A DNA stretch of 64,000 bases from Zhongshania aquatica (GCF_027257955.1 NZ_JANZNQ010000018.1:1-64000), one strand, 5' to 3'. Positions 7,969 to 17,122 are shown, counted from the first letter of the stretch. The notes: generated by a model from the sequence alone, not told the origin. Numbers and translations: made by a program.

Positions 7969-8799
7969 TTATTGTGCGCGAAGTAATGCGATATTTGCTC
8001 GCACCACGTCCGGTTCTGAGAAGGCGGGTAGCTCGCTATAAACCCAGTTGGTATTGTGCTGCACTGGTATTTCTGACTCACTTCGCCAAAAGTCTGATGG
8101 CAAAGACACTAAGTCGCTATTGCTGCTACAAGCGTCGTCACCAAGGCAAAAATAATCATGACTAGCAAACGTGGCGGCCACCACAGGTTTTCTAAACGCA
8201 AATTGCCAATGATAATTTGCAGCAACATTTGCCAATGGCAGATAGAGATCAACACAGGCACCCGCCGCTAAATCCGCATCGGAAAGCGTCGTCACGACAC
8301 CGGCAATACCAGCAGGCTTTAACTGACGAACGGTATCTGCCAAATAGACCGACGTTGAATCAATGTCCAACTCGGTTAAGGGTTCAACGCGTGCATTGGG
8401 GTTAGCCAGTACGTGAGCCCACGAAATAAGTGCAGCATTGGAGGGTATTTCCAATACAATTTCCGCATCTACCATCGCGCAACACACTGTCATCCATTCG
8501 GACATATCACTGCGCAATTGCGGATTGGTGAGAAACCGTTTTATCGCAAAACGCACCCGGTTCTTACCGGACATCGTTTGTAGTACATGGGGGTGACGAC
8601 TAATCCAATCATCAAGAAAGCCCATCAATGGCACGCTTAGTCGGTCAGCGTCGAGCATACCCTGTAACTTTTTATACACTTCGGCAAACTCTGTTGGACT
8701 AGACCAGGGCAGCGCTTTGCCACCGCAGAGCACATGCTCAGCAAAGGCATGTGCATTAAACCAAATGGCGGAATTATTTAAATACTTCTCTGCAAGCAT
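7969..8799 (-). CDS. apcE: ApcE-like fifth subunit of an ATP-dependent ketone carboxylase
   Basis: 276 residues (about 31 kDa). I do not recognise a domain from motifs alone. The assignment rests on position and size: fifth gene after two HyuA-like genes, a small zinc protein and a HyuB-like gene, and just before a keto-acid CoA ligase, as ApcE (about 34 kDa) in the acetophenone carboxylase operon. In that system the fifth subunit binds loosely to the core complex but is required for activity. No signal peptide or membrane segment is visible, so it is cytoplasmic. The neighbouring ligase begins 10 bp downstream, and the HyuB-like gene ends 33 bp upstream, consistent with one operon. Confidence 0.6.
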   Translation of the reverse strand: MLAEKYLNNSAIWFNAHAFAEHVLCGGKALPWSSPTEFAEVYKKLQGMLDADRLSVPLMGFLDDWISRHPHVLQTMSGKNRVRFAIKRFLTNPQLRSDMSEWMTVCCAMVDAEIVLEIPSNAALISWAHVLANPNARVEPLTELDIDSTSVYLADTVRQLKPAGIAGVVTTLSDADLAAGACVDLYLPLANVAANYHWQFAFRKPVVAATFASHDYFCLGDDACSSNSDLVSLPSDFWRSESEIPVQHNTNWVYSELPAFSEPDVVRANIALLRAQ

Positions 8800-8832
8800 G
8801 AGTCATTACCTATCAGCTATTATCGACAGCGC

Positions 8833-11082
8833 TTAATTACGCGGGGCTTCTAATGATGCAAGCTTCGCCTTGAGCTGCTGTATTTCAACGTCTTTTGGAT
8901 CAGGCAAAATAATAGGAGGCAATGCCGACGGCAGTGCTTTACCAAACGGCCCGCAATACAATTCTTCAGAATTGTTCCAACTACCAAAAAAGGGCACTGT
9001 CGCTGGTGGCTCTGGCTTCACTCTCGTCGCCATAAACTCATCCCAGCTCACACCCTTGGCCAAACGCCCTTTCAAAATACTTTTACGGCGTTCGACCGTA
9101 GCGGCGTCATCAATAGCGTAGGTATCTGGGTCGTATACAACGCCGTAAAGATCCATCGCGGTTTCTTCGCGAATCAGCCCTTCCTCCAAATCTTTAATCA
9201 CTAAATTTGGATCTCGGTCCAGCACGTCGCCATAGCCGCCACCGCCACCTTGGCTAGTCATAAACAACTCACCCTCGGGATACAGCTCGAAGGCAACCGC
9301 CATTGAATGGCTGCTGTATTCTGCGTCCTCAATTAATCGATCGTTCATGATGCTGGCCATAGATGCCTGAAACAGTTCTGGCGTTTCCTTCATCACCTTG
9401 AACAGATTTTTGCCGCGCACTCGAACCGTGCCGTATGTGGGGCAGGCATAGCCGCCAAAAAGACCAAAGGTAGAAGGGAAATACGAACCTCCGGTAAACG
9501 TCTGAAAGCCAAAAGGTTGCTCACCGTAGCGCATCAAGCCGTATTCATAGGCCGCACCACCACGGAATTTTCCAAAGCCACAATTGCCAGGCCAAATACG
9601 TTTTGATATCGCATATATAAATGGCAATTGTTCTTCAGCTTCTTCGCTTTCACCGATATCGACATTGGCTCCGAAACACGGCGCGATACTGTGCTCACCG
9701 TCCTCATCACATTTTGCGCCACCGGCCATCCCGTTCAAATCACCGCACATATTGCCGCAGGAATCTTGGTGCTGAGTGACGCCGCCGTAAATAATGGCCG
9801 CGGGTTGATTGAACCACCCCGCCTTGGTTTTTCCGTATTTCACTGGTGCGCCGAAATACAGTTTCGCAAACGCCAACTCTGCAGCGGTCATTATTTTGAA
9901 CATGGGCTGTATGCACAGCGCGACCGGCACTTCGTTCGAGCAATCGGCAATAGTTCCCGGATCGGTAATAAATTCGAAGCAATCGATAATCGCCTGCGCA
10001 CAGGGCATATCAGGCCAAATATGGTGAGCAAGTGTTATCGCAACACCAAGCACCTGTGTACTTAGTAGACTGTTAATCGGTCTATTAAATAGTTCGGGGG
10101 AACTACCCCGCAAATCAACGATGACCTTGTCACCTTTTACGGTGAAGCAGTACATGATTTTCATCAACGCGGGTTCGCGCATCGTATCGTCAATATAAAA
10201 TTGCGTGCGCACCGTGCCGTCGGGTAGCTCTGCGATTCTGCGGCGACCTTCATCTCGCATATATTCAACATTACTACGCAGGAAGCCAACGACGGAGTCA
10301 ACGCCATAACGCGCGATATGCTCTTTAGCGCGACGTTCCATTCTGCAACACGCTGCCAAGCGCGCTTTCAAATCCGCCAACATAGTTTGCGGCTCACGGC
10401 AGCTGTTCTGCATAAAGGTAACAAGGTCGGTTTTTAACGCATAATTTTCGACCATTTTAATGGGCGAACCACGCAAGCCTTCATCCCATGGCGACTCAAT
10501 CATCGGCCCCATACCACCGGGAACACGGGCACCAATTTCACCTTCGTGCATCGCACAAACGCACCAGCTAACAATCACGCCGTCATCAAAAATCGGCATA
10601 AACAAATGCTGATCAGGGCTGTGAATACCACCGTAGTGGGCATCATTTAGCAGAAAACCATCACCCTCGTTTATGCCAACAGTTTCGTCGGTTTCAAAGT
10701 ACTTGCGGATAAACCGAATGGGGTAATGCAAGCTAACAGTAAACCCGGCAACACCGCGAGTAGATGCAAGGGAGAGGTCACCGGAAGCGGTAAAATATCC
10801 CGTCGACATATCGGCACATTGGGCAGCAGGTGACGCTACCGTCATCTCTGCGATTTTAAAGGTTTCATCCAGAGACGCGCGTAAACCGGAGCGAATCTCT
10901 GCATACAAATTGCTATCGATGCCAGCGCTTAAAATCTCTTCCTCACGCGATGTGCGCGGGGCAACGTGATGATTACGTTGAATCTCTGGGTCAGGCCCTA
11001 AAAACGCGCGGTTTTTACTTAAAAATCGATCAACCAGCGCCTTTTCGTCAGAGGTATCTGGATTTGCCAAAGTTGTATTCAT
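8833..11082 (-). CDS. apcD: ApcD-like HyuB-family subunit of ketone carboxylase
   Basis: 749 residues from ATG 11082, with GAGG about nine bases upstream; a GTG in frame at 11097 overlaps that Shine-Dalgarno and is unlikely. Hydantoinase B/oxoprolinase family along its full length, with the glycine-rich C-terminal SQGGGGGYGD segment (about 620-630) and the following DLYGV motif. In acetophenone and acetone carboxylases the HyuB-like subunit carries the carboxylation site, while HyuA-like partners use ATP to activate substrate and bicarbonate. Hydantoinases lack the small zinc subunit found here. It lies between the second HyuA-like gene and the ApcE-like gene in the same operon. Confidence 0.8.
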   Translation of the reverse strand: MNTTLANPDTSDEKALVDRFLSKNRAFLGPDPEIQRNHHVAPRTSREEEILSAGIDSNLYAEIRSGLRASLDETFKIAEMTVASPAAQCADMSTGYFTASGDLSLASTRGVAGFTVSLHYPIRFIRKYFETDETVGINEGDGFLLNDAHYGGIHSPDQHLFMPIFDDGVIVSWCVCAMHEGEIGARVPGGMGPMIESPWDEGLRGSPIKMVENYALKTDLVTFMQNSCREPQTMLADLKARLAACCRMERRAKEHIARYGVDSVVGFLRSNVEYMRDEGRRRIAELPDGTVRTQFYIDDTMREPALMKIMYCFTVKGDKVIVDLRGSSPELFNRPINSLLSTQVLGVAITLAHHIWPDMPCAQAIIDCFEFITDPGTIADCSNEVPVALCIQPMFKIMTAAELAFAKLYFGAPVKYGKTKAGWFNQPAAIIYGGVTQHQDSCGNMCGDLNGMAGGAKCDEDGEHSIAPCFGANVDIGESEEAEEQLPFIYAISKRIWPGNCGFGKFRGGAAYEYGLMRYGEQPFGFQTFTGGSYFPSTFGLFGGYACPTYGTVRVRGKNLFKVMKETPELFQASMASIMNDRLIEDAEYSSHSMAVAFELYPEGELFMTSQGGGGGYGDVLDRDPNLVIKDLEEGLIREETAMDLYGVVYDPDTYAIDDAATVERRKSILKGRLAKGVSWDEFMATRVKPEPPATVPFFGSWNNSEELYCGPFGKALPSALPPIILPDPKDVEIQQLKAKLASLEAPRN

Positions 11083-11127
11083 TGTTATTTTCCTCACTCC
11101 CGTATAGGAGAGCTGTGAATTATCTCG

Positions 11128-13272
11128 TTACTGATATTGCGCATTACTTTCATGAAAGAACCAAACTGCTCCCTGAGCGGCAGCAACAAATGTCCAGCCT
11201 GGCTCCACCAAATACGTCGTTTCGCCGGGATTAACTATTGCAGGCCCAGTAATTTCGACACCGGGATTCAAAGCATCTGCACCGTAGATCGGCGTTGAAA
11301 CCGACGCTGAGTTTCCTTGGAAATAGCATTCCCGATAATTCACTGCTTGCGGCGGTGCCACGCGCTCTCGCGGTGGTTCTAGCTCTGAGAATTTGACCGT
11401 ACCCAAATCGACTCTGGATACAACCCTTACTGTAGAAACCCAAACGCCCGACTCCGGCGACACAATTTCCTTGCCATAGCGTTTCCCAAAATCGGCATTC
11501 ATATACTCAATTGCACCCAACACTTCCGCAGGCTTATTCAAGCGGCGATTAGTGAGTTCGATACTGACTTCCATTTTCTGAATGCCATATCGCATGTCTA
11601 ACTCAAGGGTGTATTGAATATCATCCTCACGGAAACCTTGACGCAATAAATCTGCGCGGCCCTTTTCCTCAAGCGATGCAACAAGTGCATTAAATGAATC
11701 GTAGTCAGCGTAAAGTGCACGGGTATGCTTGTTGTAAAAGCCGAGGGAGACGTTCTTCTCATGGATATGCATTTGATCTAAGCCCGCACCGCCACAGGCA
11801 GAGAACACGCTGCTATATGGCGGAGCCAATATCTTTTTAATACCGGCTTTGTCGGCAATACCACAACAGTGCAAGGGGCCATTACCGCCATAGGCTAAGA
11901 ACACAAACTCGCTGGCTTTATAGCCGCCACCATTTAGCTCTCTAACCAAGCCTGCGGCCATTTCGCTATCGGCCATCGACTTAATAAGCAGTGCAGCTTC
12001 CACTTCTGAGATATCCATCTCATCGCAGATATCTTCTAAAGCCTGATAGGTGCGGCGCATATTCAATGGAATAACGCCCTTGGCGTAGTTCTCTGCATCT
12101 AGGTAGCCAAGAATAAGATCGGCATCAGTGACCGTCGGGTTCATACCGCCACGGTCATAGCATGCGGGGCCGGGATCACTGCCCGCGCTCTGCGGCCCAA
12201 CACGGACGGTATTGAAAATTGGATCATAACTCGCAATAGAACCACCGCCTGCGCCCAAGGTAACAAGATGCACCATCGGCAAACTGACACGCCAGCGGTC
12301 AACAACCGGATTAAAGTCGTAGTGCTTAGTACCACCCTCGGTTATTAAACCAATATCAAAAGAAGTGCCGCCCATATCGCCACAGACAATATTGCTAATA
12401 CCGCCCTGCAACGCCAATTGACCGGCGGCATGAATACCTGCCACGGGGCCAGAATGCAGTGTTTTCAGTGCATCTGTAGAATTTAGCTGCGCCATACCTC
12501 CGGAGTTATGCACTAACAACATTGGTCTGTCATAACCGTTTTCACGCAGATTTTGCTCCAGTGCATTCATCGCAAAATACATCGTTGAATGTAAAAAGGC
12601 GTCGATAATCGCCGAGGAGCTGCGCACATATTCGCCCTTACGACCGACCACCTGATGAGACAATACCATCGGAATAGCACCGAGCATGGAGGACGGAAAT
12701 TCCTCTTCGAATATCTCTTGGATACGCAACTCGTGGTCTGGGTTTTCCACCGAGTTAATCAAGGTCACGACGATGGCCTGAACCCCTGTATCGACGAGTT
12801 CCTTGAGCTTTTCACGAACGTCAGCTTCATCTAAGTCCATCAAGACTTTACCGCGATAATCCATGCGCTGTTTTACAGAGCGAATTCTGGATATAGGCAC
12901 AATGGGATCAGGTCGCTTAGCGCGGGACATGTCCCTCGCCTGCTCATCGGGAAGACCATCACCGTAGCCACGGCCGCGAGAAATAGGAATGGTGCTTTCA
13001 AAACCGGTGGTAATAAGCACACCCACTCTTGGTCCTTTTCGCTCGATTAGCGCGTTCGTTCCCAATGTGGTCGCGTAGCGCACTGAATCGACTGATTGCA
13101 ATAACAGCCGCCGCTCTAAACTTAATATGTCGCAGGCTTGATCCAGTGCGTCGTTAAAGCCCAGCGCCAAATTATGATGGGTGGTTAAGGCTTTGGTTTG
13201 AATAAACTGCTCATCCCAGCTGACAAAACAGTCTGTAAAAGTACCGCCAATATCTACCGCTATACGTTTCAT
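11128..13272 (-). CDS. apcC: ApcC-like HyuA-family ATPase subunit of ketone carboxylase
   Basis: 714 residues, ATG 13272 after AGGAG. ASKHA-type (actin/hsp70-like) kinase fold of the hydantoinase A family: phosphate-1 loop DIGGTFTD near residue 8, and a second loop GDMGGTSFD about residue 295. An LHCCG segment around 470 is typical of the family. In ketone carboxylases two different HyuA-like subunits hydrolyse ATP, one to phosphorylate the enol of the ketone and one to make carboxyphosphate. This is the larger of the two HyuA-like genes here, separated from the first by the small zinc protein. That A-small-A-B order matches apcA-B-C-D and not hydantoinase hyuAB or acetone carboxylase acxABC. 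Confidence 0.8.
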   Translation of the reverse strand: MKRIAVDIGGTFTDCFVSWDEQFIQTKALTTHHNLALGFNDALDQACDILSLERRLLLQSVDSVRYATTLGTNALIERKGPRVGVLITTGFESTIPISRGRGYGDGLPDEQARDMSRAKRPDPIVPISRIRSVKQRMDYRGKVLMDLDEADVREKLKELVDTGVQAIVVTLINSVENPDHELRIQEIFEEEFPSSMLGAIPMVLSHQVVGRKGEYVRSSSAIIDAFLHSTMYFAMNALEQNLRENGYDRPMLLVHNSGGMAQLNSTDALKTLHSGPVAGIHAAGQLALQGGISNIVCGDMGGTSFDIGLITEGGTKHYDFNPVVDRWRVSLPMVHLVTLGAGGGSIASYDPIFNTVRVGPQSAGSDPGPACYDRGGMNPTVTDADLILGYLDAENYAKGVIPLNMRRTYQALEDICDEMDISEVEAALLIKSMADSEMAAGLVRELNGGGYKASEFVFLAYGGNGPLHCCGIADKAGIKKILAPPYSSVFSACGGAGLDQMHIHEKNVSLGFYNKHTRALYADYDSFNALVASLEEKGRADLLRQGFREDDIQYTLELDMRYGIQKMEVSIELTNRRLNKPAEVLGAIEYMNADFGKRYGKEIVSPESGVWVSTVRVVSRVDLGTVKFSELEPPRERVAPPQAVNYRECYFQGNSASVSTPIYGADALNPGVEITGPAIVNPGETTYLVEPGWTFVAAAQGAVWFFHESNAQYQ

Positions 13273-13286
13273 TATTACTTCTCCTA

Positions 13287-13673
13287 CTAGGACCGAAACG
13301 CAGCGGTATTCGCTGTACTGTCGTTTTCAACACCCGTCGCACCGCACCACTTTTCCTTGAGTGAGTCGATATCCAGCTCTAAATCATGTAGCGGGGCGTG
13401 CCCCGGCACGGTGTATTCCACGTCCATCATTAATCCGCAATGTGGACAGTAAAATTCGTAAATTACGCAGACCTCAGGATCGGGAGAAAAACAAAACCGA
13501 TAGCGCTCCGGGTCGAGCAATGGGTGGTGAACCTCCCGTGGATTCCGGTCGTGAATCAACAAGAATCGTTTGTAGTTTTCTCGAGCAGGGCCAAGTACGT
13601 GATCGCAGCGATCGCACTCCCACATCTCCTCTTGCAGATCTACTCGTAAATATTCAGTCGCTAAAACTTTCAT
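13287..13673 (-). CDS. apcB: ApcB-like small zinc-binding subunit of ketone carboxylase
   Basis: 128 residues (about 15 kDa), ATG 13673 after AGGGGA. Two C-x2-C pairs (Cys20/Cys23 and Cys76/Cys79, in ECDRCD and YCPHCG) form a likely structural zinc site, as in the small subunits of acetophenone and acetone carboxylases. It is 12 bp from the upstream HyuA-like gene and 14 bp from the downstream one. Its place between two HyuA-like genes is the strongest sign that the cluster is a ketone carboxylase and not a hydantoinase. Cytoplasmic; no catalytic residues of its own expected. Confidence 0.75.
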   Translation of the reverse strand: MKVLATEYLRVDLQEEMWECDRCDHVLGPARENYKRFLLIHDRNPREVHHPLLDPERYRFCFSPDPEVCVIYEFYCPHCGLMMDVEYTVPGHAPLHDLELDIDSLKEKWCGATGVENDSTANTAAFRS

Positions 13674-13685
13674 TATTATTTCCCC

Positions 13686-15629
13686 TTATTCCGACGCGTC
13701 TTGTCGACTTGATATATTCAGTACAATGTCGCGATTTGCCGTAAATTCAAATCCCCAGCCCAGCGGCACACTGCAGGTCCAAAAAGCCTCTTCCAGCACA
13801 GCGGGGCCAGCACCACTAGCACCTGCAATTTGGTCTTCTACTCGAAAAACCGGCACGCGTTGAAATTCGCCTTTAGAATTGGCCAATGCGCGATCGGATG
13901 TTGCTTTTGGCTCGCTGACATTTAGCTCGACTTTGTCGGCCAATTTCGCGTGACTTATGCGATGCACAGCGCGCACGCTCAGCAAAATATCGGCACGCGC
14001 AATATTGGCATCGGCGGGAAGTTTCCCGTCTGCGCTTAGGCTGACATCGTGACGTTCTGATTCCTGTTCATACCACACCTCTAAGTCGCACTGCGCTGCG
14101 CTGTAACCCTCGGTGCTCATGTCTCGTAACACACGATCCCTGAGTCGCTCAAAAACCTCCGATACGGCGTCATTATCTGAGCGAGGAATAGCTTCGGATG
14201 CGAGGTGAGCAATATCACTAAAGCCGATACCGTGGGCGCTAAACACCGCAGATAACCGCGGGATAAGCACCGTCGCAATTCCCGCACTTTTGGCAACAGC
14301 CGCCACCCCCATTGGGCCACCCCCGCCGAATGCCATTAACACGGTATCGTCAGTTATGTCGGTGTAGTCACGGATTCCGTCCGCAATCTTACCCGCCCAA
14401 GCATCCATCATTTGTGTACATGCCTGCGGTAAGGAGAGCGAAAGCGGCTCGGCAACGTGACGAAGAATGGCAGCCTCGGCCTTATCGTATTTAAGCGCTA
14501 ATTTCCCGCCAAAATAGGTCTTAGGATCAAGTAAACCCATCACTAGCAATACATCAGTAATGGTCGCTTTATCGCCTCCCATACCAAAACACGCAGGCCC
14601 CGGTGCACCGCCAACGGATTCTGGTCCAACTTTAATCACGCCGCCTTCAGCGCGGATGATTGAACCACCGCCAACACCGACGCTCACAATCTCTGCGAGG
14701 GGATCGCTGCAGCGAACGCCCTCAATTAATCCCAAGCGGCTGTCGATAATTTTGTTATCTTCAACCAATCCAATATCAGTCGTAGTCCCACCGACATCGA
14801 CGGTAATTACCCGCCTATAGCCGTAATACTGGCTATAGGCTAAGGCCCCTTCTGCACCGCCCCGAGGACCGGAACTGTAAGTTTTAAGGGCGATGGTTTT
14901 TGCAACGCGACCGGAATACCCGTCATTCCGATATACCAAGAGTGGATTACGGGTACGAAAATGACTCAGCTCATTTTCTGTGTTGTATAAAAATCGCTCC
15001 ATTGCCGGATGCAAGAAGGCGTTAAATAGCGCCGTCCACAGTCGTACATTTGGATTGGCATGCCGACACAGCGCGCTGGAATAAAGTACGGGCACTGAAC
15101 CCAGCAAATGACGGGGAAAAGACCGCAACATTGTTTTACGCAATGCGCTTTCTTGGGTGGCAAAGTCGTCATCACAAAAGGCCACGACGATCCGACTCGC
15201 ACCCGCAGCGGAAAGACGCCCGACCGCCTCAGTCAAACATTTTTGGTAGGCTTGCGGCTCTAAATTCATATTGAGCACCGCTACCCGGTCCCCCAACAAA
15301 TCGGCAAATAGAGCCTGCTGATGATCATCCTCGCAGCACCAGTCACTGTCCGTCGTATTGAGAAGCAAGCCGAGAGACGGGCCCTTGCGCTCGACCAGCG
15401 CGTTCGTACCTTGAGTGGTGCTATAGCGAATATGATCCGTAGACTGCAACAAGGCTTTTAAGTCTTCGTGACCATAAATATCTTCAGATATCTTCTTCAA
15501 ACCTTCGAAAAAGCACTTACTTAAGTCAAAGGGCGTTGTAATTGTTTTAGTATGGTAGGACGTGTCACCATCCAACACCCAAATATCAGTCAGCGTGCCG
15601 CCGTTATCAATATTGATAAGTTTTCCCAT
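13686..15629 (-). CDS. apcA: ApcA-like HyuA-family ATPase subunit of ketone carboxylase
   Basis: 647 residues (about 70 kDa), first gene of the operon, ATG 15629. Hydantoinase A-type ASKHA fold with DNGGTLTDIW at residue 8 and VDVGGTTTDIG around 275; a glycine-rich FGGGGPMGV follows about 440. Note DNGGT in place of the more common DxGGTFTD. It is clearly divergent from the second HyuA-like gene downstream, as expected if the two subunits phosphorylate different substrates (ketone versus bicarbonate). The 309-bp gap upstream is a divergent promoter shared with the MDR reductase gene and contains a perfect palindrome. Confidence 0.8.
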   Translation of the reverse strand: MGKLINIDNGGTLTDIWVLDGDTSYHTKTITTPFDLSKCFFEGLKKISEDIYGHEDLKALLQSTDHIRYSTTQGTNALVERKGPSLGLLLNTTDSDWCCEDDHQQALFADLLGDRVAVLNMNLEPQAYQKCLTEAVGRLSAAGASRIVVAFCDDDFATQESALRKTMLRSFPRHLLGSVPVLYSSALCRHANPNVRLWTALFNAFLHPAMERFLYNTENELSHFRTRNPLLVYRNDGYSGRVAKTIALKTYSSGPRGGAEGALAYSQYYGYRRVITVDVGGTTTDIGLVEDNKIIDSRLGLIEGVRCSDPLAEIVSVGVGGGSIIRAEGGVIKVGPESVGGAPGPACFGMGGDKATITDVLLVMGLLDPKTYFGGKLALKYDKAEAAILRHVAEPLSLSLPQACTQMMDAWAGKIADGIRDYTDITDDTVLMAFGGGGPMGVAAVAKSAGIATVLIPRLSAVFSAHGIGFSDIAHLASEAIPRSDNDAVSEVFERLRDRVLRDMSTEGYSAAQCDLEVWYEQESERHDVSLSADGKLPADANIARADILLSVRAVHRISHAKLADKVELNVSEPKATSDRALANSKGEFQRVPVFRVEDQIAGASGAGPAVLEEAFWTCSVPLGWGFEFTANRDIVLNISSRQDASE

Positions 15630-15938
15630 GCCATATCTCTTCTTATCTGATTATGTATTGCATTCTCGCGATCACAGCGCGCTCGGCCAACTACCCAAAT
15701 GAGCAGTTCTTACGTGTACTCTGAATACCCCGGAAACCGCTGTGAATGACGAACATTATGGGCAGGTAAACTAAGCAGAAAGCACTACCCCTATGGGTAG
15801 ATGATTAAGGGGTGGGTTTAAGGTAAAAATAATGCCAGTGTCGAGACTAGAAACCCCATTAGAACGGTACTTAATTAGTGGCTATACACCCACCAGAAAT
15901 AGACACTCATCAATACAAATAAGAAATAGGATTAATTT
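15630..15938. promoter_or_regulatory. Divergent promoter region of the ketone carboxylase operon and the MDR reductase gene
   Basis: 309 bp between two divergent starts with no ORF. It holds the palindrome at 15785-15800 close to its midpoint (about 155 and 138 bp from the two start codons), followed by G-rich AAGGGGTGGG. The reductase start has AGGA eleven bases upstream. I see no sigma-54 type -24/-12 pair. The geometry suits control of both directions by one regulator, plausibly the LuxR protein encoded at 17123-19819. Confidence 0.55.
15785..15800. promoter_or_regulatory. Perfect palindrome CTACCC-N4-GGGTAG, candidate operator
   Basis: CTACCC, spacer CTAT, GGGTAG: a 6+4+6 perfect inverted repeat in the divergent promoter. 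Size and spacing fit a dimeric LuxR-type HTH protein. A LuxR-family regulator is encoded two genes away. Binding is inferred, not shown. Confidence 0.45.
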
Positions 15939-16952
15939 ATGAGCAGCCCCACCCAATGCCAGTATTGGCGCTTTGATATTCGTCCAGAAGTTAATATCAG
16001 CAACGACACTTTCAGCCTTCAGCAGCGAGCGCTAGGCAGTCTTGAGGAGGGTCAAATTCGGGTAAAAAATATCATTCTGTCTATGGATGCTACCAACCGC
16101 CTTTGGCTGGGCGAGCGTGAAGAGCTTTATATGGAGCCAGTAAAGTTAGGCGATAGTATGAAGGGCTTTGGCCTGTGCGAAGTTGTTGAGTCTCGCAGTC
16201 GTTCGTTTAAAGAAGGGCAATTAGTCACCGCCCTGACCGAATGGGCAGAGTATTCAACCCTTGAAGCGAACGCAGCACAAGCCTTTGCGGCACCGGCTGA
16301 TATGCCACTCGATTTGGCATTTGGCGTAATGAGTATTGCTGGCCCAACCGCGTACCACGGCCTGCTCAATATCGGCCTTCCAAAACCAGATGAAACCGTC
16401 GTGGTCACCGCGGCATCCGGTGCCGTGGGCTGTATTGCCGGGCAAATCGCCAAGCTAAGCGGTTGCCGCGTCGTTGGCACCGCTGGCAGCGACGAAAAAT
16501 GCCGCTACTTAGTTGAAGAACTAGGTTTTGATGCGGCGATTAACTATCGCAGCACTAACTATGAACAAGCGCTGGCGGAAGCCTGTCCCCGCGGTATAGA
16601 CATACAGTTTGAGAATGTTGGCGGTAGTATTTTAGATGCCTGCCTAACATTGATGAACAACGGCGGGCGTGTGGTTATTTGCGGTTTGATTTCCATGTAT
16701 AACTCTACAGAGAATGTGCCCGGCCCCTATATGTTCCACAACAGCATTATGAAACGTCTAAAAATTGAGGGTTTTGTCATACTCGATCACGCTGCGGACT
16801 TCCCCCGAATGCAGGAATACTTAGCTCGCTGGCTGCAAGATGGCTCGATAAAATTCAAGTTGGATTGCCACAACGGCATTGAAAACGCGTCAAAGGCTTT
16901 ACAAAGCTTGTACACGGGCGAGAACAACGGCAAAGTACTGGTTAAGATATAA
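15939..16952 (+). CDS. NADP-dependent MDR oxidoreductase (CurA/leukotriene-B4 dehydrogenase-like)
   Basis: 337 residues, ATG 15939. Zinc-free medium-chain dehydrogenase/reductase: N-terminal GroES-like domain with LSMDATNRLWL, then a Rossmann domain with the AASGAVG nucleotide loop (about 155-161), and the C-terminal ENNGKVLVKI typical of the curcumin/alkenal reductase group. These enzymes reduce the C=C bond of alpha,beta-unsaturated ketones with NADPH. It is divergent from the ketone carboxylase operon across a shared promoter, which suggests it prepares a saturated ketone from an enone precursor. A role as quinone or alcohol oxidoreductase cannot be excluded. Confidence 0.8.
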   Translation: MSSPTQCQYWRFDIRPEVNISNDTFSLQQRALGSLEEGQIRVKNIILSMDATNRLWLGEREELYMEPVKLGDSMKGFGLCEVVESRSRSFKEGQLVTALTEWAEYSTLEANAAQAFAAPADMPLDLAFGVMSIAGPTAYHGLLNIGLPKPDETVVVTAASGAVGCIAGQIAKLSGCRVVGTAGSDEKCRYLVEELGFDAAINYRSTNYEQALAEACPRGIDIQFENVGGSILDACLTLMNNGGRVVICGLISMYNSTENVPGPYMFHNSIMKRLKIEGFVILDHAADFPRMQEYLARWLQDGSIKFKLDCHNGIENASKALQSLYTGENNGKVLVKI

Positions 16953-17042
16953 ACAGATCAAAAACCTGATATTTTCTGCAAAGAAATAAACATATAACCA
17001 GAAGCCAAAAAATACAGGGTGCATGCAAGCTTAAAGTAAACC

Positions 17043-17089
17043 AAGTAGACTGACTTAAGTAGACGCGGCATCGCTATCGTTAATGCCGC
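17043..17089. promoter_or_regulatory. Direct repeat and hairpin upstream of the LuxR-type regulator
   Basis: AAGTAGAC occurs at 17043-17050 and 17057-17064 (period 14). An inverted repeat GCGGCAT (17065-17071)/ATGCCGC (17083-17089) with an 11-nt loop follows, ending 33 bp before the regulator start. There is no T-run, so it is not a clear terminator. It may be an operator or leader hairpin. Confidence 0.3.
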
Positions 17090-17122
17090 TATTCACTATA
17101 CGCGGTAGACAAAAATATAATT

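Noticed and set aside
7959-8081. Upstream extension of the CoA ligase by 41 residues
   Set aside because: It would overlap the ApcE-like gene by over 100 bp, while ATG 7958 has GGAGG at good spacing and begins where family members begin.
9628-10065. 145-codon + strand reading frame opposite the HyuB-like gene
   Set aside because: Antisense to conserved coding sequence; no ribosome site or motif.
5964-15629. Hydantoinase or 5-oxoprolinase operon reading of the HyuA/HyuB genes
   Set aside because: Two different HyuA genes, a small C-x2-C zinc protein, a fifth 31-kDa gene and a keto-acid CoA ligase do not fit hydantoin use but fit a ketone carboxylase.
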